Positions 1 to 5,919 of a stretch of 8,689 nt of DNA are shown here, one piece after another (the first letter of the stretch is position 1; every line of letters begins with the position of its first letter). Source of the stretch: Oligoflexales bacterium (GTDB lineage Bacteria > Bdellovibrionota_B > Oligoflexia > Oligoflexales > CACXFL01). A program made the position numbers and the translations under genes. The stretch is from positions 1-8,689 of the forward strand of contig JANQHA010000180.1 of NCBI GenBank assembly GCA_028282865.1. The letters are read 5' to 3'. The notes beneath the pieces were generated by a model that ran no database searches, was not told the DNA's origin, and saw only the letters and a program-made list of their open reading frames with translations.

Positions 1-1221
1 ATCAAACTGCAGCGGTACCCGGTTAGCAAACCTAAGGACATGAACCTGATCCTCTTCGTCACGGCTTTTGGTAATCAGGCGAGCGACCGCGACCTCAATT
101 TGGACTGGTTTGAAATCACATATTGTCGGCTTTCTGGTGACTACTGAGAAAAAATCGATGTCGCCGATGCGTAAAATACTTTTAGATAGTCCCTCTTCTC
201 CAATCGACAGCACTGACGAAGTCGAAGGTGCCATAAGGTCACAGTTTTGTAGACCGGTGTAAATAGCTTTAAAGTCGGTATCAGATAGTTTGAGTAACGA
301 CTGCTCGTAAATACTTTTCTTAAACTTCCCTGCCTTTGCAACCTCATCAAGAACCTTATCGCTGACCCGTGAAAACCCTTTCCTTAGCCAGGTTTTGGTT
401 TTTGCACTGCCAAATAGCCGAGCGTGAGCCAGAAACTCTCCTAATTTCATGGTATGAGGGTGTGGCTCTACGGCTTGAGGAACTTTAGGGTTTTCGTTCG
501 TCACCCGCTCAATGACTTCCATCTTGTCCATACCCGGGAGCTGATATTTTAATGTCATATGGGGATTAACGAGGACGTTTCCTTTGAGGTAATTCATCAG
601 GCCTGCTTCCCCATTGAGTTGAATCCGGCCATCAATTAGAAAGTCAACAGATGTTCCGTGCTCGACATCCCAATCGACCTGTTTTTTGTCTTTTAAAACG
701 CCTTTGTTGTTCTTAAGGTCCATTTCCACAATGCAACTAAGAGCTTTGCGCTGGCTTTTCTTTTTTGTGATGACTCTGACACCGGTTGCGTTGGTCTGCA
801 GTGCCCAAGTGGTAGCTGCGGAAATCCCGATACCTTGCTGTCCTCTTGAACACCTTCCTCTGCCGAATTTTGACGAGGCTAGGTATTCACCAAAAACCTT
901 TGGAACATCTTGGATATCGATGCCCGGGCCATTATCCTGGGCGAAGACTCGAATTTTATCGGTATTTCTTAGGGAGCCAGACCCTTTTTTCTCAATAATT
1001 ATAGTAAGCTCAGGTAGAATTCCGCTTTCTTCACAGGCGTCTAGTGAGTTATCAACAGCCTCTTTTAAGGTCGTTAGCACGGCTTTGGTTGGGGAAGAAA
1101 ACCCTACCTGTTGTAGGTTTTTGGAAAAATACTCAGCTGTACTGCTGACCGTAATGCCCTTCTTGGCGCGGTTAGCGGCTGCTGTTTTCTTTACTTCGGC
1201 TTCAGCGCTGGACTTAGTCAT
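1..1221 (-). CDS. top6B: DNA topoisomerase VI subunit B (partial, C-terminus off the left edge)
   Basis: This is the ATPase subunit of type IIB topoisomerase VI, which with subunit A passes one DNA duplex through another. The 407 visible codons are open from ATG at 1221 to the window edge. The GHKL ATPase motifs are present: EAVDNSLDAC (residues 54-63), DNGPGI (96-101) and GRGRCSRGQQGIGISAA (120-136). GQQGIGISAA is typical of topo VI B. An H2TH-like segment follows (about 252-300, starting VEPHPH), then the transducer region with RFANRVPLQFD (397-407), another family hallmark. Family members are usually 500-650 residues, so roughly 100-250 residues are missing. A Lys/Ala-rich tail precedes the conserved core at about residue 22. 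The ribosome site is weak, and an in-frame TTG lies four codons upstream before a stop. The family is near universal in archaea and scattered in bacteria; the A subunit would be expected beyond the left edge. Confidence 0.93.
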   Translation of the reverse strand, partial: MTKSSAEAEVKKTAAANRAKKGITVSSTAEYFSKNLQQVGFSSPTKAVLTTLKEAVDNSLDACEESGILPELTIIIEKKGSGSLRNTDKIRVFAQDNGPGIDIQDVPKVFGEYLASSKFGRGRCSRGQQGIGISAATTWALQTNATGVRVITKKKSQRKALSCIVEMDLKNNKGVLKDKKQVDWDVEHGTSVDFLIDGRIQLNGEAGLMNYLKGNVLVNPHMTLKYQLPGMDKMEVIERVTNENPKVPQAVEPHPHTMKLGEFLAHARLFGSAKTKTWLRKGFSRVSDKVLDEVAKAGKFKKSIYEQSLLKLSDTDFKAIYTGLQNCDLMAPSTSSVLSIGEEGLSKSILRIGDIDFFSVVTRKPTICDFKPVQIEVAVARLITKSRDEEDQVHVLRFANRVPLQFD

Positions 1222-1290
1222 GAATTTATTCAAACAATTTCAAAGGCTTTCGTCAAATAATATGTTGGTACCGTAAAATAAATGGTGATT

Positions 1291-1764
1291 TTAAGAGCAT
1301 ACAAAGGCTAGGTAGTAGAAGTTTAAACCGGTTACCGCTGTGACCCAGAGGCCTATTGTGGAGTATTTTCCAAGCATCTTGTGATTTGCGCTGTATGGGT
1401 TTGGAGTTGGGTTTACGTCATAACTTTTTAAAGCTCCCCAAAGAGTCACCGCCCACAAACCACAAGTAACCACAGCACACAGCACGTGAAGCCATAAAAA
1501 TGGGAATAGAATGGTGTTGTAATGTGGGGAAACAAGCGCCTGATCCGACCACCCGGCAAAGCGGACCTCGATCTCGAATAGGATGATAACTGCAAGCAGT
1601 AGAGCGCTAAGCGATATTTGGAGCACTCTATGAGCTTTGTAGCTTCTTTTGACTCGAACTAGATAGATGCTAAGAGTAAGCAAAACTAAGACAACCAACA
1701 GCGCGCAGACTAGGAAGTCGAACGCAAAGCTCGCCCTGCTAAAATAAAAAAATCCCTCTCCCAT
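1291..1764 (-). CDS. DUF420 family four-helix membrane protein
   Basis: A 157-residue inner-membrane protein with four hydrophobic helices at about residues 13-36, 47-66, 87-110 and 134-154. The pattern matches DUF420 (YozB/CtaM-like): a histidine before helix 2 (KAHR, H45), H81 before helix 3, H93 inside helix 3 and H128 before helix 4, where the motif is NHKMLGK. Some relatives assist haem-copper oxidase maturation; whether this one does is inference. I chose ATG 1764 because GGAG lies five bases upstream. The frame also stays open to a TTG at 1851 (186 residues) and contains an ATG at 1809. The longer forms would overlap the likely tRNA promoter and add a poorly conserved-looking leader. 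The gene ends 69 bases before top6B on the same strand, so co-transcription is possible, although no functional link is evident. Confidence 0.75.
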   Translation of the reverse strand: MGEGFFYFSRASFAFDFLVCALLVVLVLLTLSIYLVRVKRSYKAHRVLQISLSALLLAVIILFEIEVRFAGWSDQALVSPHYNTILFPFLWLHVLCAVVTCGLWAVTLWGALKSYDVNPTPNPYSANHKMLGKYSTIGLWVTAVTGLNFYYLAFVCS

Positions 1765-1811
1765 CGGCGCTCCATATAGTGGCAGGTAGATCAATAATCT
1801 ACCTTGCATCC

Positions 1812-1817
1812 TATAAT
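1812..1817 (+). promoter_or_regulatory. candidate -10 element of the tRNA-Ala promoter
   Basis: A perfect TATAAT lies 46 bases upstream of the tRNA 5' end, implying a short 5' leader. No good -35 hexamer is visible 16-18 bases upstream. Assignment rests on the exact -10 match and its position only. Confidence 0.35.
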
Positions 1818-1863
1818 GAAATAAGGCAACATGGTTTGCCTCAGACGCCAAGAATATAACCCT

Positions 1864-1936
1864 GGGGGATTAGCTCAGTTGGTAGAGCGCTAGATTTGCA
1901 TTCTAGAGGTCAGGGGTTCGACTCCCCTATCCTCCA
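1864..1936 (+). tRNA. tRNA-Ala (anticodon UGC)
   Basis: A full 73-base cloverleaf can be folded by eye: acceptor GGGGGAT with ATCCTCC (one G-U pair), D stem GCTC/GAGC, anticodon stem CTAGA/TCTAG with loop TTTGCAT, a five-base variable loop, T stem AGGGG/CCCCT with loop TTCGACT, and discriminator A at 1936. The anticodon TGC reads alanine GCN codons. The next bases are CTC, so the 3' CCA is not encoded and must be added by nucleotidyltransferase. No rRNA genes are next to it within the window, although this isoacceptor often sits in rRNA spacers. It borders the accessory block that starts at 1984. Confidence 0.96.
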
Positions 1937-1983
1937 CTCTTCAACCCACTAGTCGAAAATTTTAACTCCGCACTCTCAGCAAT

Positions 1984-2844
1984 TTACAAAGACTCTGGCC
2001 TGTAGTTTGGGTTTAGTAGCACATAACGGACTTCTTGCCTATAGACGAACGACTCGACACGCACGTCGTTTTCCAGGATGAATGCTGCAACGAATCGGTG
2101 TGGGGGTATTTGTGAACTGAAGACCACTTCATGCTCATTCCAGAATGTGATTAAATCATCTGTCTCTGGATTTAAGCCGCGGGATCTTGCAAACTTCGTC
2201 AGATCTAAAACAGGGGCATTGGTGGGGTCAATGACGTAGACAACGCCAAACTTTGGCTTTTCAATGGATTTAGGTTTTCTCCCGTAAACTAGAGCCTGAG
2301 ACACTAAGTGTGATGTACCAAGAAATGGATATGACTGATTAGCGTAGTCCATCCTTGCAGCGTACTCCACAAGGTTATCGCTATCCCAGTTTTTCTGGAT
2401 TCTACCAATTCTAAAAAACAAAGCTACCTGATCATAAGCCTCTTCAATATTCACAAAGGAAGTTCCATAAAGTAACCTGGTATTTACTTGGCGCATGTCT
2501 CTATCTAGCGATTGATATCGAACCCGCTCTTTAAAATACCCGAATATAGAAACAAAGCTCTCGAGGGCAACATCGCGAACTTTGGCAATTTTTGGCTGCA
2601 TTAAAATGGAATCCTTCACCGGAACAGCCGGTTTCACTTGACGGTTTATGTCCGAGACCAACTTGACAACCATATCATACTGAGGCTTGTGGCTTTGCAC
2701 CCATGACTCAGCATCACTCTTTGTGCAGCTTGTCATAAGTTGTTTTAAGAAATTGCTACCAGCGAAAGCATGTAAAGGTAAAACAAAGTACCACCATATA
2801 ACCAAAAAGATATTAAAGGTTTGAATAAATACTCTCTCTCGCAC
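1984..2844 (-). CDS. secreted cholera/pertussis toxin-like ADP-ribosyltransferase A-chain homologue
   Basis: The 286-residue product has an N-terminal signal sequence with probable cleavage after AFA (about residue 28), so it should be exported. The second half resembles the catalytic chain of cholera/heat-labile/pertussis-type NAD-dependent ADP-ribosyltransferases. FLGTS (174-178) corresponds to the STS strand and is followed by SHLVSQALVYG (178-188), like the cholera SAHLVGQTILSG segment. VVYVID (201-206) matches the core strand before an N and DL-containing loop. NEHEV (236-240) supplies the E-x-E catalytic motif and is followed by SQIPPHRF. The first motif, usually L-Y-R near the start of the domain, would fall at LLYGTSF (124-130), where glycine 127 replaces the expected NAD-contacting arginine. 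Activity and target are therefore uncertain. The start is GTG with GAGGG eight bases upstream. It lies 24 bases after hicB on the same strand and may share the hicAB transcript. No B subunit gene is visible. Family assignment is by motif and is moderately secure. Confidence 0.62.
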   Translation of the reverse strand: MRERVFIQTFNIFLVIWWYFVLPLHAFAGSNFLKQLMTSCTKSDAESWVQSHKPQYDMVVKLVSDINRQVKPAVPVKDSILMQPKIAKVRDVALESFVSIFGYFKERVRYQSLDRDMRQVNTRLLYGTSFVNIEEAYDQVALFFRIGRIQKNWDSDNLVEYAARMDYANQSYPFLGTSHLVSQALVYGRKPKSIEKPKFGVVYVIDPTNAPVLDLTKFARSRGLNPETDDLITFWNEHEVVFSSQIPPHRFVAAFILENDVRVESFVYRQEVRYVLLNPNYRPESL

Positions 2845-2868
2845 CGAAACAACCCTCGCCTTCAGGTT

Positions 2869-3216
2869 TTATGCAGACTTCAACTTTTCAATAATATACT
2901 TGTTCAGCGAGACTCCTTCTTTTGCAGCCTCAAGAGCTACTTTTTTATGCAAATCTTTGCCAAGACGAACACGCAAATCACCAGAAAACCTCTGCTCAGA
3001 GATAGGTTTCGGAAACTCTAAACCTTCCCTTAAATAATGCTCTTTAAAGACCTTAATCTCCTCAAGCGCTTGCTCGTAGGCTTTCTTAACAGTCGACTCC
3101 TCCACATAGACATTTTTCAGCTCAGCGACACGGGCGCAAAACATTTTCTTACCACTTCCTGAGTGCGTAAAGGACGTTACCTGTATTTGATAATCCTTTG
3201 GATCAAAATCATTCAT
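2869..3216 (-). CDS. hicB: HicB-type antitoxin with C-terminal DNA-binding helix domain
   Basis: A 115-residue antitoxin predicted to neutralise the upstream HicA RNase and to repress the operon. The N-terminal half (about residues 8-70) has the HicB partial RNase H-like fold pattern: YQIQVTSF, then FCARVAELKNVYVEES, then a helix AYEQALEEIKVFKEHYLREG ending in FPKP. The C-terminal part (about 78-112) is a ribbon-helix-helix/HicB-family segment, SGDLRVRL followed by LEAAKEGVSLNKYIIEKL, expected to bind DNA as a dimer. Its start codon overlaps the hicA stop by 4 bases (ATGA, 3213-3216), so translation is likely coupled. The ADP-ribosyltransferase-like gene follows 24 bases later. The likely target site is the inverted repeat at 3473-3491. 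Confidence 0.88.
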   Translation of the reverse strand: MNDFDPKDYQIQVTSFTHSGSGKKMFCARVAELKNVYVEESTVKKAYEQALEEIKVFKEHYLREGLEFPKPISEQRFSGDLRVRLGKDLHKKVALEAAKEGVSLNKYIIEKLKSA

Positions 3217-3461
3217 TTGGCTAACTCCTTCAAATACTTCTTGACGTAATTCTCATCTAAAATTGTCTTGTCACCTTCAGAGAACACAACGACGATCATC
3301 AATTCCGGCCTATCAGGATCAAAATAATGCCGGTGACTCTTCCTGCCGTCACCAGCTCGCATAACAAAACCCTCCGCCTTTAAGAGCTTCACAAAATCCT
3401 TAGCCTTGACCTTGTGAGGCTGCGACTGAATCTTCGAGATGACTTTTTTGAGTCTCGTCAT
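3213..3461 (-). CDS. hicA: HicA-type mRNA interferase toxin
   Basis: An 82-residue toxin of the HicAB type II toxin-antitoxin family. HicA has a double-stranded-RNA-binding-like fold and cleaves mRNA when free of HicB. The pattern KDFVKLLKAEGF (21-32), then GRKSHRHYFDP (39-49) with the expected catalytic histidine H43, then a hydrophobic strand LMIVVVF (54-60) and a C-terminal helix YVKKYLKEL (72-80) fits the family, as does the size. ATG 3461 has no clear Shine-Dalgarno. A weak promoter (TTGAAA at 3494-3499 on this strand, poor -10 CACCAT 17 bases on) would give an almost leaderless message. Toxin-first order is usual for hicAB. The upstream inverted repeat overlaps this promoter, fitting autoregulation. 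Confidence 0.88.
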   Translation of the reverse strand: MTRLKKVISKIQSQPHKVKAKDFVKLLKAEGFVMRAGDGRKSHRHYFDPDRPELMIVVVFSEGDKTILDENYVKKYLKELAK

Positions 3462-3472
3462 AACATGGCTAT

Positions 3473-3491
3473 GGTGTCACATAATGACACC
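3473..3491 (-). promoter_or_regulatory. inverted repeat upstream of hicA, probable HicB operator
   Basis: GGTGTCA and TGACACC form a perfect 7+7 inverted repeat around a five-base spacer (CATAA). It ends 12 bases before the hicA start codon and lies between the candidate -35 and the gene, overlapping the weak -10. Ribbon-helix-helix HicB proteins repress their own operon by binding such dyads. The dyad is seen directly; binding is inferred. Confidence 0.6.
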
Positions 3492-3846
3492 GATTTCAAG
3501 GCTTTTCTTACTCTTTTGAAAGGAGGAGATTCTGGCTTGGTCGTGGTTTGCGCCATTTAAATTCTATAATATCAACTACTTGAATTGGAGTAGGAAAATT
3601 TTCGACTTGTGGGATCTTGGACCCACCATTCTTGGCACTGTAAGAACACTTGACTTTATTATTATCCTATTGGTGTACTGCTGACAGATTTCTAAAATTT
3701 CTGTTTCACATAGTCGGTAAACAAAATTAGCTCTTCTTAAAATTATCCAAGATGCTAAAATCATCAAAACTTTCGATTATATATGCATATCATAAAGACT
3801 TCAGGTGCTTGAAGGCTATGTGAGGTTTTACCAAGGAGGGGTAGGC
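3492..3846. other. AT-rich intergenic region between hicA and a secreted-protein gene
   Basis: No convincing gene is present in these 355 bases. A strong Shine-Dalgarno-like AAAGGAGGAG (3519-3528, plus strand) is followed only by a 50-codon frame without ATG or GTG (CTG 3532 to TGA 3684), whose hydrophobic tail is unrecognised. A short imperfect hairpin has arms GTGGG (3609-3613) and CCCAC (3622-3626). A perfect 10-base palindrome ATATGCATAT sits at 3781-3790, about 57 bases before the next gene, and may belong to its promoter region. No direct repeats or tRNA-end copies marking an attachment site were found. Confidence 0.5.
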
Positions 3847-4314
3847 ATGAGATGTTTTTTTGCAATTATACTTTTAATTCTCTGGTCTGATGCCGGGTTA
3901 TCTGCGAACTTTTTCGAAGATGGCTACTACTGCGGCAGCCACAAGGGGTGGTCGAGTAGGTCTGACAGAGTGCTTCATGGTGAGCAAATGCTAATAGTCT
4001 CAAACAACTTCCTAAACTACGAAGCAAAAATTGGCCCAATAATTGGTGAAGGCCATTATGAATTCTTATTTGGGCAAAAGAACTCATTCGTTGTGAATGT
4101 CAACGGAGAGACCATAGGGAGGGGATCGTGTTATGAAAGCACCTGTATCGGACGCTTAGAGCACTCTATGGAGATATCTGAGTTATTTACTATTTCAGTC
4201 AAGGGTGAGGTTATTACGTTTTACTCGGAAATTCGTTCATCTATAGAGGATTCGATCGATTTCAGAAGCTGGACAGTCGTAAAGAATCATGTGCCTGACC
4301 ACTCATGTTTTTAG
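3847..4314 (+). CDS. small secreted or periplasmic protein of unknown function, four cysteines
   Basis: I do not recognise this 155-residue protein. ATG 3847 was chosen over the upstream in-frame ATG at 3805 because AAGGAGG lies seven bases before it and it begins with a classical signal peptide (MRCFFAIILLILW, cleavage likely after LSA, residue 20). The mature part is about 135 residues and looks beta-rich. Its cysteines are C29, C95, C100 and C154, an even number compatible with two disulfides in an oxidising compartment. The last cysteine is the penultimate residue, so the C-terminus may be pinned to the fold. No lipobox, anchor or catalytic motif is evident. It stands alone on the plus strand between the hicAB block and the regulator, with a possible shared hairpin downstream. 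Confidence 0.72.
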   Translation: MRCFFAIILLILWSDAGLSANFFEDGYYCGSHKGWSSRSDRVLHGEQMLIVSNNFLNYEAKIGPIIGEGHYEFLFGQKNSFVVNVNGETIGRGSCYESTCIGRLEHSMEISELFTISVKGEVITFYSEIRSSIEDSIDFRSWTVVKNHVPDHSCF

Positions 4315-4336
4315 CGGCTGGTCTGTTTTAAAGATT

Positions 4337-4364
4337 TAAGCTAACTAGCTCCCAAGTTAGCTTA
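4337..4364. terminator. inverted repeat between converging genes, possible bidirectional terminator
   Basis: TAAGCTAAC (4337-4345) and GTTAGCTTA (4356-4364) form a perfect nine-base-pair stem with a ten-base loop. It lies 22 bases after the stop of the secreted-protein gene and includes the stop codon of the converging regulator gene. Position and convergence suggest a terminator, but neither side has a clean run of T, and the stem is AT-rich, so termination strength is doubtful. Confidence 0.4.
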
Positions 4365-4955
4365 TATCTCGCTCTTAGGTTTATAGTCGACATAGCCGGT
4401 TATAATCCTACTTAATGCTACTGGGGTTATTCCTAGATATGCCGCAATATCTTGTTTCTTCAAACGGCCTTGCAAGTGGGAATATCGCTTCTCAAACGCT
4501 TTATACCTCTCAATTGCAGACATTTTTAGAAGCTCAAACTCTCGGACTTCTCGGTTAATGAAGTGTACTTCTGCAATTCTCTTGCCCAGCTCCATCCAAT
4601 GGATGCTTGTGGAAAACATAGGAACAACCTGCTGCCAATCAATGGTGACTAAATCGGTATCCTCAATCGCCTGAATTGAGAAAATTGTTCTTTTACTTTG
4701 TAGGAGGGATGAATAGGGGGCAATGATCTCGCCTTCGGATGCAAACTCCTTGATAAACTCCTTCCCCTCATGAGTCAGGTATATTTTCTTGACAAGCCCC
4801 TTGGCTATGAACCCAATCCGATTATAGGTTTCATTTTCTTGAAATAGGAAGTCTCGCTTCGCAAGGCGCTCCTTTTTTAGATGCCTGGCTATGGGGGTTA
4901 GCTCACCATCATCAAAATTTACCAATTTTTTTAGCTGATTAAATAAATAATCCAA
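4362..4955 (-). CDS. Crp/Fnr-family transcriptional regulator
   Basis: A 197-residue regulator with an N-terminal cyclic-nucleotide-binding-like beta barrel (about residues 20-110, with the motifs FLFQENETYNRIGFIAKGLV and GEIIAPYSSLL), a long dimerisation helix (about 115-145) and a C-terminal helix-turn-helix with KKQDIAAYLGITPVALSRI (166-184). The consensus cAMP-phosphate-binding R-S/T-A motif is not obvious and there are no cysteines for an Fe-S cluster, so the effector is unknown. The frame starts at TTG 4955 (ATT just upstream; stop nine codons further up), with a poor ribosome site. The first internal ATG is at residue 121, so TTG is the best choice. It is transcribed divergently from the hydrolase-reductase pair, 76 bases away, and is a natural candidate to control it. 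Confidence 0.85.
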   Translation of the reverse strand: MDYLFNQLKKLVNFDDGELTPIARHLKKERLAKRDFLFQENETYNRIGFIAKGLVKKIYLTHEGKEFIKEFASEGEIIAPYSSLLQSKRTIFSIQAIEDTDLVTIDWQQVVPMFSTSIHWMELGKRIAEVHFINREVREFELLKMSAIERYKAFEKRYSHLQGRLKKQDIAAYLGITPVALSRIITGYVDYKPKSEI

Positions 4956-4965
4956 AATCTGAGCT

Positions 4966-4988
4966 TTTCTAAACCTAGTTTAAGGAAA
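4966..4988. promoter_or_regulatory. imperfect dyad in the divergent promoter region, candidate regulator site
   Basis: TAAAC-CTA-GTTTA (4970-4982) is a perfect 5+5 inverted repeat, flanked by TTTC on the left and, after two extra bases, GAAA on the right. It lies between the divergent regulator and hydrolase genes. It overlaps a weak candidate -35 (TTTAAG, 4979-4984) whose -10 would be TAGCAT 16 bases on. Crp/Fnr proteins bind dyads of this general size, but the consensus here is unknown. Confidence 0.3.
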
Positions 4989-5031
4989 CAGCACTGACTC
5001 TAGCATACATTTGAGCTTGAAAGGAGGACTT

Positions 5032-5919
5032 ATGAGCCAAATAATTATAGCAATACTAACTTTTCTTCTAACTAATTCAGCCTTTGCTGAGGTTCGTCAA
5101 GCAGATCTACCAGCGGGCTATACCGCTTATGAATTCGCGGAGAGTCAGAGTGGACCTGTCGTCGTTCTTATTCATGGAGTGTCGGGGCCCATGAATGTTT
5201 GGGACGAAACCTATTCCGCCTTAAAGGGAAGGGGCTACCAAGTATTGCGATATGATTTATATGGTCGCGGTAAATCGGAGCGTATAGATGCCGACTACGA
5301 TCAAGCTCTTTTTCGGAAACAGCTTGAGGGTTTACTCGAGCACCTAGAAATAGGAAATAAGCCCGTTCATTCTATAGCCTCTTCTATGGGCAATATCATC
5401 GCTTCTGAATATGCCATCAAACACCCTAAAGAGATTCTATCTCTAACCATGGTAGGTCCGGCAGGTTTCCCAATGGCGGAAAATATCTCCACAAGACTTT
5501 CTAAACTTCCCTTTATTGGCGAAGCCTTGACCTGCATCATTGGACACAACATCATGATGGAGAGAAACAAAGAGTATTTTTACCGACCTGAGAGGTTCAA
5601 AGGATTTATTGACGATTATGAAGAGCAACTTCGCATAAGTGGCTCAAAACTTGCCATACTATCTACCATGAGGCATATGCCCGTTAAAGACTATGTTGTT
5701 GGTTATAAAGAGCTTTCGCGTTTAGCTATTCCGACCCTAATCGTCTGGGGGCGCCAAGATGTGTCTTTTGACTTTAAGTTTTCTAAAGACCTAACCTCGA
5801 TCATGTCAAACGCTAAGTTTGTAGCCATAGACGAGGCGGGGCACCTCCCGCAGCTAGAGCAGGCTCAAAAAGTATCACCAATTATAATTGATTTTCTTGA
5901 AAGGCAGGGTCACTCATGA
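5032..5919 (+). CDS. exported alpha/beta hydrolase
   Basis: A 295-residue alpha/beta-hydrolase-fold enzyme, probably an esterase- or lipase-like hydrolase of unknown substrate. ATG 5032 is preferred over the upstream in-frame ATG at 5011 because AAAGGAGG lies just upstream and a signal peptide follows at once (cleavage likely after AFA, residue 19), placing it in the periplasm or outside. Visible motifs: VVLIHG oxyanion-hole strand (44-49), RYDLYGRGKSER (73-84), nucleophile elbow ASSMG (116-120) with S118, acid D243 in WGRQD, and H271 in EAGHLPQLEQ. The elbow's first glycine is alanine, a tolerated but uncommon variant. A cap region lies around residues 145-225. Its stop overlaps the next gene's start by 4 bases (ATGA), so the two are probably co-translated. 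A serine nucleophile and signal peptide argue against the cytoplasmic, aspartate-using OleB of olefin synthesis. Confidence 0.88.
   Translation: MSQIIIAILTFLLTNSAFAEVRQADLPAGYTAYEFAESQSGPVVVLIHGVSGPMNVWDETYSALKGRGYQVLRYDLYGRGKSERIDADYDQALFRKQLEGLLEHLEIGNKPVHSIASSMGNIIASEYAIKHPKEILSLTMVGPAGFPMAENISTRLSKLPFIGEALTCIIGHNIMMERNKEYFYRPERFKGFIDDYEEQLRISGSKLAILSTMRHMPVKDYVVGYKELSRLAIPTLIVWGRQDVSFDFKFSKDLTSIMSNAKFVAIDEAGHLPQLEQAQKVSPIIIDFLERQGHS

Noticed and set aside
686..1276. Long plus-strand open frame of 196 codons
   Set aside because: It lies antisense to the strongly motif-supported topoisomerase VI B gene and has no family resemblance or ribosome site.
3091..3104. TCGACTCC-TCCA string within hicB resembling the tRNA-Ala 3' end, considered as an attachment-site repeat
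   Set aside because: Identity is broken, only short blocks match, and it sits inside an intact coding frame.
3465..3560. Short plus-strand frame ending in GGDSGLVVV, recalling the serine-protease GDSG motif
   Set aside because: Only 31 codons, overlaps the hicA operator, and no other protease motif is present; likely chance.
3601..3630. Hairpin GTGGG...CCCAC considered as a terminator
   Set aside because: Only five solid pairs, no T-run on either strand, and no gene ends nearby.
3520..3684. Plus-strand frame after a strong AAAGGAGGAG with a hydrophobic C-terminus
   Set aside because: No ATG, GTG or well-spaced TTG start in frame and no recognisable homology, so not called as a gene.
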